In this document: positions 44,842 to 55,428 of the stretch, in pieces
Layout of the letters: every line of letters begins with the position of its first letter
Numbering within the stretch: the first letter of the stretch is position 1
Source: Talaromyces rugulosus
Taxonomy: Eukaryota; Ascomycota; Eurotiomycetes; Eurotiales; Trichocomaceae
DNA length: 64,000 nucleotides
Reading direction: 5' to 3'
Assembly (NCBI RefSeq): GCF_013368755.1
Contig: NC_049563.1
Span: forward strand, 4,402,001-4,466,000
Made by a program: the position numbers and the translations under genes
The notes under the pieces: generated by a model
Told to the model about the DNA's origin: nothing
Database searches by the model: none
The model's input: only the letters and a program-made list of their open reading frames with translations

Positions 44842-46668
44842 ATGGCTTCCCTCGATATCGAGATAAGTGATAATCCAAGGCGCCGCTCGCAAGAAAGCAG
44901 TAATGTACACAATGCGTCAAGCTCGAAACAGGATACAAGCAAGGAAGGGCTTCCAGTCCAGACGACAGATGTGGAAGATGACAGCGTGAGCTAGTTGCCA
45001 AAATGGTCCGTGAAATATAAAATAATTTAGAAAATAGGAACAAAAGAACATGCAGCCTGGCGGCATCAAAACCAAGGCTTTGCGCATCCTCAAGCAGCGG
45101 AAGAGTAAAGAGAAACTAAAACATGAAGCACTTCCGACAACAAATCTTGACGAAAGCATCGTTGGATGGCAGAGTCAAGATGACCCCGAAATGCCCTTCA
45201 ATTTTTCACAGTGGCACAAGTGGATGTGGGTTGGGCTTCTTTCAACTATCACGCTGCTTACCCCATTCGCATCATCCATTCTCTCACCTGCCATAGGAGA
45301 CTTGGACAAAGAGTTTGGAAATGACAATGCTATGGTGGGGTCATTTACTGTCAGCATATACCTCCTTGGATATGTCATTGGTCCCATATTTATTGCTCCT
45401 CTTTCCGAGATATATGGACGCAAGCCTGTCCTGAGTTTGGCCAATGCGTTTTTCTGCCTATGGCAGATTGGATGCGCCTTGGCACCAAATATTGAGACTC
45501 TTATCGTCTGTCGATTTTTCAGTGGATTTGGTGGCGTCGCCTGCTTAGTAGGTGCAATGTTGCAATAGTGTTCAATGTCCACCCTGCTAACATTGCTCGA
45601 GACTCTTGGGGGTAGTATCATCGGCGATCTCTTCCGGCCTGACCAGCGTGGGTTTGCTATAGGAATGTGGAATATTGGGCCATTATTAGGTAAACCCAAC
45701 TGGACACAGCCGTCGTGGACAGTGAGAGAAATACACATTGCTCACAGGAAATAGGCCCTACAATCGGTCCTCTACTCGGCGGGTTCTTGGCTGAATCTAT
45801 TGGTTGGCGTTATGACTTTTGGATAGTACTGGTCCCGGCCACTATAGTTACAGTACTTATTGCCTTTATAACCCAGGAGACGAGTCACAAAGTCCTCATG
45901 CATCGAAAGGCATGCCGTCTTCAGAAAGAGCTTGGCCGAGACGATCTCAAGAGTTGCTATGACGATTCGGGCAATCAGAGCACAACCCAGATCCTCACCA
46001 CGGGCTTAATTCGGCCACTAAAGATGCTGTTCTTTTCTCCTATTGTATTTTTCCTTTCTTTATACATATCATTTATGTTCGGAGTTGTGTATTTGCTCTA
46101 TACGACCATCCCAAGTGTTTTTGAAGAGTCATACGGATTGGACGTTAGCCAAACAGGGCTTGTATACCTCGCTCTCGGTCTCGGCAATATTTTGGGATGG
46201 ATCGTAATCACTTTCTTCTCCGACAAACTTGTGGTAAAACACGCGCAAGCTAACGAAGGTGTCTTTGAACCCGAAATGCGCCTCACCATCAGTATTTACT
46301 TTGGGGTGTTCCCTCCGATTACTTTACTCTGGTACGGATGGAGCTCGTTTTATCATGTCAAACTAGCGTCAACGATAATATCGCTGATACCATACGGCTT
46401 TGGTATCATGGGCCTTTTCCTGGGCATTACCACATATCTTGTCGACAGCTATCCCATCTATGCGGCCTCGGCGATTGCAGCCAACGTCATTCTAAGAAGT
46501 TTGGTGGGAGCTTTGCTGCCGTTGGCTGGACCGCCCATGTATGCATCTCTGGGATTAGGTTGGGGTAACACATTGTTGGGGCTTATTTGCATTGTCATGA
46601 TTCCATTGCCTGTCCTGTTCTATAAGTTTGGGGCTCGGCTGAGAAAAGCCCAGCGCGTTCAGTTGTGA
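44842..46668 (+). CDS. MFS transporter, drug:H+ antiporter (DHA1) type
   Basis: Four exons, 44842-44985, 45038-45547, 45602-45689 and 45755-46668, introns 52, 54 and 65 nt, 551 aa. The hydrophilic N-terminus (about 100 aa) is followed by 12 predicted membrane segments. The loop 2-3 signature is APLSEIYGRKPVL. Helix 4 begins CRFFSGFGG, and ACLTLGGSIIGDLF is restored by removing intron 2. Helix 5 includes the antiporter-type GPTIGPLLGGFLAESIGWR, joined across intron 3. This is the plasma-membrane DHA1 family that exports drugs, toxins or polyamines. It pairs with the divergent Zn2Cys6 gene. The substrate cannot be read from sequence. Confidence 0.87.
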
Positions 46669-47156
46669 ATGCTTACGACTTCTCCTCCCGATTTACGGTT
46701 CTAACTATGCTGCTTTTAATTAATCTTAGTACATCGATACCTCCATCCAGCAAACCTTGTTATATAAATGTATACCAATAAATTTGCTGCCAATTTGTTC
46801 TCGTGAACCCTTGGTCTCGTCCAAATGTACCGCGAAAATAACTTGAAGACCCTTCCAAACTATATTAACCATGTATTAGTGTTTATAGTAACTCTATTTG
46901 TATAAATTATCCGAGTCTACAAGCGAAATTGGTGTCAATGTCATTTCAATGTATTTTCCATATCGGGTTAGCGGCTGGTCAACTTTGCCGGGATAATCCT
47001 GGATCCATGCTTCATCCACATCAAACTCCGTCTAAACACTCAATCAATTCTCATTATAGTTATTCATTTGGCTCTAGATTTGAAGGTATATTTTGTGTTA
47101 CCATTTAGACTAGGGGCCAAGTCAAAAATGAGTTGATTGGTGTTTTACGTGTCAAC
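46669..47156. other. Intergenic region before METTL4-like gene
   Basis: 3' UTR of the MFS gene and promoter of the methyltransferase. A TTTACGTGT half-element, identical to one arm of the 18-bp palindrome, occurs at 47144-47152, just before the ATG. No gene is seen. Confidence 0.45.
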
Positions 47157-48437
47157 ATGACGGAAAGCAAAATGGACAGCCAACGACAAAACACATCCAT
47201 TCTTTATGGCAGCCCAGACCAGAAAACCTTTATACTCGACATCCCAGCTTCCATAGAGCTTGCTCAATTATTATCGGGTGCTCACGCTCCTTCAATAGAA
47301 CGAAAGTTGTACTCAACTACTGTGAAAGACCCGTATCCATCTCCGCCAGAACCAAAGACGGATGCTGCGCGCGCTCGCGTGTTGGCCAGGATTCCAGATT
47401 CGGAGAGAGTGTTTTTAGAAGCCATTGACAGCTTCGTGAAACCGGCATATGAGAAGATTCGGAAAGAGTGTGGCTTGTCTAGCAACTGGTGCTATCATAG
47501 GTATATTCCACCTGAAGAAGAGATAGCAGAAGAGGCGTCTAGGGAAAAGAGAAAACTTGAACCGGACGTACAGGACCCGGCCCCTGTCAGTAACATGGGC
47601 CCACCGATCATACTATCAACATCGAGTGTGAATGAATTTTCCAGTCTCTCTGGCTTGCAGGGCGTGGAAATCAGAAATCCAGCTCTGCAAACAGCAAACA
47701 TACGAGTTAAAAATGCCTCTGTGGATGATTTCCATACGGAAGAATACACTATCCCGCCAAAGGCATCCTTTGTCCTCGGCACTTTATCAACCCCTTCCAG
47801 CCAACAAATAAACAAAATCTCCGTCATACCCAACCTTGCCGAGACAACAAAGTTCAATCTCATACTACTCGACCCACCCTGGCCAAATCGATCTGTCCGA
47901 CGATCTTCACAATATCACACTCACACATACTTGGAAATGGATAGTCTCGTGGCCATTATGCAAGACATTTTCCTCGCCCATCTGGACCGCGAAAACGACA
48001 AAAAAGCGATTGTGGGAATATGGACTACCAATAGCGCAAAATCACATCAAGCCGCCTACTCTGCTCTAGACTCTGCAAATCTGCAAGTAACTGAAGAGTG
48101 GATATGGCTTAAAGTGACTGAAAATGGGGAGCCTGTTGTACCACTGGATGGATTATGGAGGAAACCATACGAAGTACTTCTTATTGGGACACCAAAGACG
48201 GAAACTGAATTGAAAGGTAGAAAACCGCTGAAACGACTCCTTGTAGCTGTGCCCGATATGCATTCGAGGAAACCAAACTTGAAAGAATTATTCGAGATGT
48301 TGTATTTTCCGACGGATGACGGCACACAAACGTACACAGCTCTTGAAGTTTTTGCTCGAAACCTAACTAGTGGATGGTATTCGTGTGGAAATGATGTACT
48401 TCGATTTAATGCCGATCAATGGTGGTCAGAACCTTGA
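47157..48437 (+). CDS. MT-A70 adenine methyltransferase, METTL4-like
   Basis: Single exon, 426 aa. The open frame reaches 47133, but that codon is TTG; the first ATG is 47157 in good context (AACATGA). The catalytic DPPW is at residues 239-242 (LILLDPPWPNRS). It is followed by VGIWTTNS, EEWIWLKVT, GLWRKPYEVLLIG and a C-terminal KPNLKELFEM block, the order of MT-A70 domains. The single-domain protein with a long N-terminal region and NRSVRRSS after DPPW resembles METTL4 rather than METTL3/Ime4 or METTL14. Family members methylate N6 of adenine in U2 snRNA or, as disputed, in DNA. All visible catalytic residues are present. It faces the UCH gene tail to tail with a gap of 100 bp. Confidence 0.87.
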   Translation: MTESKMDSQRQNTSILYGSPDQKTFILDIPASIELAQLLSGAHAPSIERKLYSTTVKDPYPSPPEPKTDAARARVLARIPDSERVFLEAIDSFVKPAYEKIRKECGLSSNWCYHRYIPPEEEIAEEASREKRKLEPDVQDPAPVSNMGPPIILSTSSVNEFSSLSGLQGVEIRNPALQTANIRVKNASVDDFHTEEYTIPPKASFVLGTLSTPSSQQINKISVIPNLAETTKFNLILLDPPWPNRSVRRSSQYHTHTYLEMDSLVAIMQDIFLAHLDRENDKKAIVGIWTTNSAKSHQAAYSALDSANLQVTEEWIWLKVTENGEPVVPLDGLWRKPYEVLLIGTPKTETELKGRKPLKRLLVAVPDMHSRKPNLKELFEMLYFPTDDGTQTYTALEVFARNLTSGWYSCGNDVLRFNADQWWSEP

Positions 48438-48537
48438 ACTACGATTATATTTATCCAGAAAATGTCACACTTTAACGCCACCCCATGTAGAGCCCTTTCT
48501 TATAGACAGACCCCCCAGGTCAAAAAAAGAAGGCCGA

Positions 48538-49354
48538 TCAGTCAAATACCGGACCCAGACTAACAAGGCTAAACCTCAAATCTCCCTTTCCACCCTCGGC
48601 TTCTTTTCTCAGGAACCGCCGGGGTCCCAGCTCCAGTGCCTTGTCGCTCAGAACATCTTCATCAGCCGTCAGTTCAGCTCGCACGAGCGGTCCTTTTCGT
48701 CGTCCATCCAACTCCCAAAGCTTCCCATCGCTTCCCTTGACAAAGGCCACAAAGTGCAAGTCGACATTATCCTCTGCATCCGGGGCCGTCGTGTCACCCA
48801 GTTTTGCGGCATCTGCATGCGCGGATTCCAGCGCCTTACTTTCATACAGCAAGTCGGCACGTTCAATTGGTTTCAGAGCTTCTGCTTCGCGCAGCAGGTT
48901 ATCCAGATCAGACCCCGGGATGACATTTTTTCGCACTTCGCCATTACTGACGGCGTGTAATAAGCCAATAAGACCGCATGCGTTGCGGATGGTTTGCTTG
49001 AACCAAATCACGGGCTCGTCAGGTCCAGAGCCATTGTACTCGGTCAACGGGGTGTCTTCGGCGACTCGCGTGGCTTCGTAAGCTTTCGAGACTGGGAAGA
49101 CGAGGAGTAAAGCGTTTGCAGGTCGAGGAACAAAGGCAAGCAGATCGGGTTCGTCGATGGAGTACACGTCGGAAAAGCCAAAGGTTGCTGGGAGACCTAG
49201 TTGATGTACAAGATGGGACATCACTTCGGGGTTGTTTTCTGTCGGTCTTCGGTTTAGTCTTGCTGTCTCAACTATCAGGTAGGGATGTGTTTGGTATCTC
49301 ACCTAGGGGCACAAAGGCCTTTTGCGTATTCGGGACATCTGGATGACTTGCCAT
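48538..49354 (-). CDS. yuh1: Ubiquitin C-terminal hydrolase (UCH, peptidase C12)
   Basis: Two exons, 49303-49354 and 48538-49238, intron 64 nt, 250 aa, close to yeast Yuh1 and human UCH-L3. The catalytic set is complete: oxyanion Gln99, nucleophile Cys105 (FKQTIRNACGLIGLLHA), His179 (DLHFVAF) and Asp195 (WELDGRRKGP). The crossover loop lies between about 150 and 172. It cleaves small adducts and precursor tails from the ubiquitin or Nedd8 C-terminus in the cytosol. Exon 1 (MASHPDVPNTQKAFVPL) is needed for the N-terminal strand. Confidence 0.93.
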
Positions 49355-49572
49355 ATCTGCAGATTATGATGGCTTTGCAAGGAAGTTGCAAGGAAAACAA
49401 GGCAGCAGTGAGGATGAATTGTTGAATGCGGGGAAAGAAACGATGACGGTGCAAACGTCACAAACGCGCGGGGACTACTTATCGATAAGGAAGCGCTGCC
49501 TTGAGGAATATCAAGTTCAACATTTTCAAGTAATATATACTATTTTTATAGTCTAAATAGTACCCTTCCGTC

Positions 49573-50680
49573 TTATACGACTGGTGTATTTCCCTTCTTC
49601 AAAGGTCCATACACTGTGGCCCATAATTCGCTTTCTTCCCCCAGGAAATACGATAAACTGGTGTCCGCCATGCCTGCCTCGTCATTGCCAGCGATAGCTT
49701 CCAGCTGCCCGATGATATTCTCCAGTCCAAATGCCTTTCCAACCGACTGTGTTGTTCCAGCTTCTAGCATAACATTGACTATGTGGACGTGGAAGTGGTA
49801 ATATGTCGGCTGGTAGTGCACATATAGCTTCAGCTGGTCTTGTTCGAGATCTGGGTATATCTTAACCGTTGCTTCGAGTAGTCTCTGCCTTAGATATTTC
49901 AACCAAGGAATATGCTTCTTTCTCAAATCACGTAGCGACCAAATATCCCGGCGTTCGACGAGTGCAAGCAAGTGCAGCGATCCAATCGTTTTCCGATCCC
50001 AGTTCAGATCCGGTAACACCAGAAACCCGTCTTTGGGCCCATGCTCTGTATCCCGTAGAATGACGTCTTCCTGCTCGGTGCGGCCCTCGAGGATATTGAA
50101 AACCCAGTTTAGTCTGCCTTGTTCGCGCTTTTGCTGCATATACGGACGAATGTAGTCCTTGTAGATTTGCGGTGTTTCTGTCACCATCCGCACCAACTGA
50201 GCCGAGTATTTCTTGATATGCTGTGCCGTGCACGGCCATATCAGATTCAGTTTGAGGTCTGGTGGGCCATCGCCATTTTCCGAGGGCGTAGTTGATGCCA
50301 TGTACCATTTGTAAATGTCGTTGTTGCCAAGGTTTCGTACTCGAGCTAGACTTGCATGGAATGCTTGCAAAACTTCAACGCTCTCTGTGGCAAATGCTGC
50401 ACGCTCAGCAACTAGAATGCCCTGCTTGCCATCAATTTGGCCCAGTAAGGAGATGCGGCGGTCATTTTGATCTGGCGAGTATTAGCGGCGTGTTAGGGAT
50501 AAGTTGGAAATGACAAGAAATATCCAATTGGAGGTAAAATTCATGTTTAATATCGTTCACTGTGTTGTTTTAAACAAGAACAACAAAAACTGTGTGTGGT
50601 GTCAAAATCCTACCTTGATTCAGCAATTTCTCGATTTGAAAGCGGGGGATAAGCGATTCTGCGTCAGATTTGTCCCCCAT
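49573..50680 (-). CDS. dcs1: Scavenger mRNA-decapping enzyme DcpS (HIT family)
   Basis: Two exons, 50614-50680 and 49573-50471, intron 142 nt (long for this window), 321 aa. Exon 1 codes MGDKSDAESLIPRFQIEKLL and joins in phase 1 to DQNDRRISLLG. The N-terminal domain-swapped part is followed by the HIT catalytic domain. Its motif is YYHFHVHIV (His-x-His-x-His, central His the nucleophile) near residue 255, preceded by the conserved DLNWDRKT and SLHLLALVERRDIWSLRDL segments. The enzyme hydrolyses the m7GpppN cap left after 3'-5' mRNA decay. It is in tandem with UCH (218 bp gap). Confidence 0.93.
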
Positions 50681-50867
50681 GGTGACCGATTGCCCTGTGA
50701 TGTTGGGAACTTGTAGTTATCATACGTTGATAGCAGGTCAAGAGGACGTTGTGTAGAAGAAGTGATCGATGCGGGGCGGGTTGGAATTTCCACTGATTGG
50801 CCCACCGCTTTTCTACCTCTCGCCGAAGCATGTTGATAGAACTCTAAACAGTCTTTTATATTTACAA

Positions 50868-52262
50868 TCAGTACAAGAAATAAGTACGCTCTTCCTTCTC
50901 CTTCAGCTTTCTCTGAATGAAACCATCCATTTCCTCCCTTTCGCTTTGGGTCAAAAGCTGCAGACGATCTTCCAGATCCCCATCCCCAAAGAATCTCCGA
51001 TCAATTTTAGCCCAGTATATCATATCAAACGCCCAGCTTTTCCTAGCTGCATAGTTCAGCCAAAAATCACCTGTTTCCCAGCTTTTCAGCATATGTTCTG
51101 ATAAGCGATCGCTTTCCTTAAGGACATGTCGATCAATAGCAGCTTGCTCTCGCTCCTTCAGTATTCTCAGAAATACCGGCAGAAGTTTCTCGTAGTTTTG
51201 TATCCAGTCATCCAAGCCGTCAGCCCAATATTCTGGAAGCTCAAGAAATAGCCAGTACGGCGGGCTATACGCAAAGCCCGTTGGTGCAGCGTACGTGAAT
51301 TCCCAGTCAAGTGCCCCTGTTACCTGAAACTGCGCATTTGCAAGTACATTTCCCGGTCGAAAGTCATCGCAAAAGAGCTTAAATGGCCCCGATTCATCGT
51401 CTCCGCAAAGCTGGTATTCTCGAGTGATCTTACGAAATAGACATCTTGCAATGTACTTTTGTCGGCAATCTTCCGCGGACTCAATTGCATCGTTTCGCTG
51501 AGAAGACAAGTGGGCCATATGCATTTCAGCAAGTGATTCATAATATGAGGAAGCGGTTGTAAATGTATGTTGAGGAAGCAACTTTTCTGGAAAGCCTCCA
51601 AGTTGAACCAATTCAGTCATATTAAATGTAAGTGGGCGGTGCTTTACCACCCATTTGTCGTCAAATTCATCATCTTCATTGGCCTTAGAAATACAGCCAA
51701 TTTCCGAGAAGGAATGACTAGATAATTGTAGCAAAATATCTGCCATTTGACTATAAACCAATTCGAGTCTTTCCGGTGAAATGTCGGGGTTCATGATAGG
51801 CCTCTCATCACGCGAACGACCAGGGATGTTAAGAGCATCATACCCCATGACAATAAACGGCCCTAGACCACACGGACTTTCCTCGGTCATTCCAGAATGT
51901 AAAATGTGAGGTATACGGATGTTGGTGAAATGTTCAAGGAATCGCATCACAGCGATTTCCCGTTGGACTTTTTCTTCTGGAAATATTGAAGCACCAGGGC
52001 ATGGAAATCTAATCACTGCTGAGCCTCCATTTTTGAATTTCATTCGAAGCCAGGTATTAAAAGCTCCTCTTTTGGGAGCGAAAAGTTCATCGGGGAGTCC
52101 TCCCCGGTACTTGTCTATCGTTGCTCCGATCTCTCGAAGAACTTGTTGATCAAAAATCTTGCGCTTCCAAGGTTCAAATAAATTATCGCTCCTCTCCCAC
52201 GCAAGGTCGTCGTAGTCCATACATTTTGGCATTGTGATGTTGTTAGCCGCGTTTGAAGCCAT
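50868..52262 (-). CDS. APH-like phosphotransferase family protein
   Basis: Single exon, 464 aa. A kinase-like fold of the aminoglycoside phosphotransferase (APH/choline kinase) type is seen: SAVIRFPCPG with a following Glu helix (N-lobe), GPFIVMGYDALN (hinge), the catalytic loop LFCDDFRPGNVLAN and the metal-binding GALDWEFTYAAP. In the catalytic loop the usual HGD is CDD; the catalytic Asp and Asn are retained. To my knowledge this Cys form is common in the large fungal APH family, so activity cannot be ruled out. The substrate is unknown; fungal members are not antibiotic-resistance genes as a rule. The ATG at 52262 is the first in frame. Confidence 0.8.
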   Translation of the reverse strand: MASNAANNITMPKCMDYDDLAWERSDNLFEPWKRKIFDQQVLREIGATIDKYRGGLPDELFAPKRGAFNTWLRMKFKNGGSAVIRFPCPGASIFPEEKVQREIAVMRFLEHFTNIRIPHILHSGMTEESPCGLGPFIVMGYDALNIPGRSRDERPIMNPDISPERLELVYSQMADILLQLSSHSFSEIGCISKANEDDEFDDKWVVKHRPLTFNMTELVQLGGFPEKLLPQHTFTTASSYYESLAEMHMAHLSSQRNDAIESAEDCRQKYIARCLFRKITREYQLCGDDESGPFKLFCDDFRPGNVLANAQFQVTGALDWEFTYAAPTGFAYSPPYWLFLELPEYWADGLDDWIQNYEKLLPVFLRILKEREQAAIDRHVLKESDRLSEHMLKSWETGDFWLNYAARKSWAFDMIYWAKIDRRFFGDGDLEDRLQLLTQSEREEMDGFIQRKLKEKEERTYFLY

Positions 52263-52933
52263 GGTTAATATTCAATAATCAGAAGATGTTTTTGTACTTT
52301 TCGATTTAGAGGACCGTTTAGTTCATTTAATTTTTTTCTTAGCCCTTTTAGTCGCAGCGGCAGACGTTTGAAAAGCAAAACTGAAATGAGATGAAGTTCA
52401 AGTGAGGCAAGCGTAGCTTGCCGATCTGGCTACTATCATTTATATAGTAGAAATGGCATATTATGACATTTGAACAAGTGTAGTCAATCGCACTCGGCAA
52501 ATTTCGAATAAAATAATAACAATAACAATAATCATGTCAATATTACATCAATTCACCTTGCAAGGGATGTCAATATAGTAGAATCTGCTAACAGAATTTA
52601 AGACCCCTTCTCAAGAAATGTACACTGTTATCGTGGAGATAGCATTCCATGTATAGCTCATACAAAGGATATAGCTGGTTGCAACCCATATCCTTGCTCT
52701 CCAGTTCCCTTGCTCGTACAGTCATCGTATGCATTTAAGCATTTTTGGATTTGAATTCGGGCTGGTTTGATAGGGCTCGCACACGACTTGTCGCTGTGGG
52801 TTCTTGACGTCAATAGGAGTCCTTCAGTAAGCCCATTTCGACCAAACTTGTAACCACAGCGTTTGGATCCCTGCAGCGGATGGCTTCAATAGCCCGAACC
52901 CCTAGAAGTAGCTTGCGTCTATGCTTCGAATAC
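52263..52933. other. Intergenic region with a 7-bp hairpin
   Basis: Upstream of the APH-like gene and downstream of RNase H2C. GGCAAGC-GTA-GCTTGCC at 52406-52422 is a perfect stem with a three-base loop. The rest is AT-rich. No gene seen. Confidence 0.5.
52406..52422. repeat. Perfect 7-bp inverted repeat, 3-nt loop
   Basis: GGCAAGC and GCTTGCC flank GTA, 144 bp before the APH-like start codon. It could be an operator or a hairpin in the leader. Confidence 0.5.
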
Positions 52934-53585
52934 TCACCTGCCATTTTCGGTTTGCTTCTCTGGGGTATCGTGTATCTAGGACACAATGCTATCAAAACCA
53001 ATGAGCTAGAATAAAGGACGAGGGCCGCACATACCACTTCTGCAAACTTGATCCACTCCTCTACTCCTTTCACAAATGTATCATCTGCTGCCGCTAAAGT
53101 CTCATGGTCCCAAACAATAAAGTCGTCAAAAGTCGACTGAGCTTCTAGAGCTTTGATGGGCTCATCGGCCACTGCATCTGTATCCTGATCCTCAGGCGCC
53201 TTGTTCGCAACGGGAAGCACACGATCTGTGGGCACGGCAACGACTCCTATATAGCGAAAAACTTTAGCGAGAGTGCATTTACATATGGAAAGGCGTTTTT
53301 GTACCCTGGTAACCATCTGGGAGCTGAACTCGTCTGCCTCGCAACTTCCGGCCGCGGAAATAGGCGGTGCGATTGTCGTCTGCTCAACAGCGTTAGTACG
53401 CTTCTATGAGCAAGGACGATCGTGTAATTTTTACCTTTGTCGTCATTGACTGGTTTCCAGTACCGTTGCGACAGTTCGACAGGGCCATCATGGTGAACTT
53501 TGCAGGGCAGGACATTTGGCGTACAGCAATCGGTGAAGGAAGGGGCCGAGTCGGCGGACTTTCGCGAAGATTGGAGGGCTAGCAT
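52934..53585 (-). CDS. RNASEH2C: Ribonuclease H2 subunit C
   Basis: Four exons, 53435-53585, 53305-53379, 53035-53246 and 52934-52975, introns 55, 58 and 59 nt, 159 aa. The family landmarks appear only after splicing: NVLPCKVHHDGPVELSQRYW (exon 1), TAYFRGRKLRGRRVQLPDGY (exon 2), then DDFIVWDHETLAAADDTFVK and EEWIKFAEV (exon 3). This is the non-catalytic C subunit that holds the RNase H2 complex together; the complex removes ribonucleotides from DNA and RNA:DNA hybrids in the nucleus. The stop codon lies inside a sequence that would itself be a perfect splice donor (CAG/GTGAGT), so an alternative C-terminus is possible. Confidence 0.85.
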
Positions 53586-54007
53586 TTTTGTGCGAAAGAT
53601 TGATGCGACTTCTTCGAGTTTTTCGGGGTAGAAAGTTCGGCTCTGAAGGGTATGCGAATGGTTGTTTTTGCTCGTTAGAGAGGTTGATCAAGGACACACA
53701 CGGACGCGACGCGTCGGCACTTTGATGCGCACCGGCCCGCAAACCCAATTTGTCCAGATTAGTACATTCAAGTTTACAATGGCAGATAAAGAGCGTGTTT
53801 TGGCTGTCGATTGACAAATTTCAAAAATTAAGCTCTCAGACGGAAGACAAGCTTTTCCTAAATATAAAATTTATCAGGGAAATGACATTTTTAAATGTAT
53901 GTAGCTGCTTAAAACATTGTACTTCCGCTATGCATTGGAACAGAATATCAAACTTGGTATCACCGCTGTAAACACACTCAGGCTTTGACCTTTGAAGACC
54001 TCTCAGA
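53586..54007. other. Intergenic region, RNase H2C promoter and rex4 3' flank
   Basis: About 420 bp between two minus-strand genes. No gene or clear element is seen. Confidence 0.45.
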
Positions 54008-54986
54008 TCACCTCTTACGGCCCTTCTTTTTCGTCTTTTTCTTCTTCTTGGCCTTTGCAGCATCGTCATCATCCCGGGCCGTGATAATGGGCACAACTCG
54101 TGCTGGCCACTTCTTTGCATGCTCTCGCTCAAAGCCTTCTTTTTCTCTGCGGAAAAGAAGCATTGTAGCCCTTGCATCTTCCACACTCGAATGGGCTCCT
54201 TCCTGTATTTTCAAGCCAAGAAGCTGGGCGGCCAACAACTTGAGTGACGGCGACCCTCCGCCTGCAAGCTTTCGATAAGCTGGGTATTTGCTTGTGTCGC
54301 GAATATCACGCTTCGAATGAGTGAGGATCAGCGCGTTTAGGTCGTTGCGAACTGCATGGCCGACTAGGATGGCGTCTTCCAGTATTTGCGCTACATCCTT
54401 TTGGACATCTTCGAACGAGCGGGCGTCAATCATGTGCTTGGGCGCAATTCCGCTGACATGCGTTCTCCAGTCCGTGACCATTTCTTTAGGTCTGACAAAC
54501 GAGTCGTAGACCTGGTCGCCGTTCCAATTCACGATGCTCACGCGAGCAAGAGCTGATTCTTTGTCGGGGTTGGGACCGACGCCAACCATTTCACAGTCGA
54601 TTGCGACATATTTTCCTACCTCGGCGCTAATTTTGTTTTGTCAGTAAGGAGGAAAGACAGTAGTGAGAGCAGAAATTTGCTGCTTACGTAGGTGAGAGTC
54701 CTTCATTGATCTGCCCGTCGCGATGTACTTCCTTGCTAGCGGTAGAACTTCGCCGTGATGATGGTGTTTTCACCCGTTTTTCTTCTTCAACAACCTCAGA
54801 CATCCTTTTAGGTTTAAGAAATTTCCGGGGTCTGTCTGCTTTCTTCTCAACGGTGATGTTGGTGGTCCTTTTCCTCTTCAGACCATTCTGCGATTGTATC
54901 TCCGTCGCCCGTTTGCTTGCGGGCTTTTCTTTGTTCAAAGTCGCCTGGAGCTTTTTCCAATTGTTTGACAGTGTTTGGAGCTCCAT
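54008..54986 (-). CDS. rex4: RNA exonuclease Rex4 (DEDDh family)
   Basis: Two exons, 54688-54986 and 54008-54626, intron 61 nt, 305 aa. A basic Lys-rich N-terminus (about 100 aa) precedes the exonuclease domain. ExoI is [10 protein letters not shown] with Asp110 and Glu112 (restored at the splice junction). ExoII is [12 protein letters not shown], and ExoIII is [11 protein letters not shown] with the His and Asp of the DEDDh type. The C-terminus is a Lys-rich nucleolar-type tail ([13 protein letters not shown]). Rex4 trims rRNA precursors in the nucleolus. Its neighbour nop53 also works on ribosome assembly. Confidence 0.92.
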
Positions 54987-55428
54987 TATAATTTTTTTTT
55001 AGCACCGATGACCCTGCATGTGCTCCATATCAGAATAAAAGAAGCTGAACGGAAAAATAAAATCGGCCGAGCTTTTCCTTCCGCGGGAATCAATTTTCCC
55101 AACTAGCGGAGCGATAAGGAGTGCAAACGGTGCAAACTTCTCTTATCAATATTATCGTCCTTTTTATCCACATAGAACAAGACGGAAATAATAATTCAAA
55201 TTGATGTCTCAGGCTGAAATACTTGTGTATTGGAAATATAGATAGTTGATCATAAATTTATTCGCATCATAATGGCACCGAATGTATATATTTTGGGCCA
55301 GAACAGCAACAATACCACGCCGGAAACGCCAGGTTGTTTGTATAAATCAATATTTGACAAAAGAAAGACATTCAGCAGCAGGTCCCTCCTGTTCCGCGCT
55401 ATTTTTTAATCCTTACACACGCGCGAGA
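54987..55428. other. Intergenic region, rex4 promoter and nop53 3' flank
   Basis: About 440 bp, AT-rich, no gene or recognised motif. Confidence 0.45.

Noticed and set aside
45548..45601. Premature stop in the first MFS gene
   Set aside because: The stop is inside a 54-nt intron with a GTAGGT donor and CTAAC branch; removal restores the conserved TLGGSIIGDL segment.
50868..52262. Antibiotic-resistance kinase
   Set aside because: APH-like folds are widespread in fungi with unknown substrates, and the catalytic loop differs (CDD for HGD); resistance cannot be claimed.
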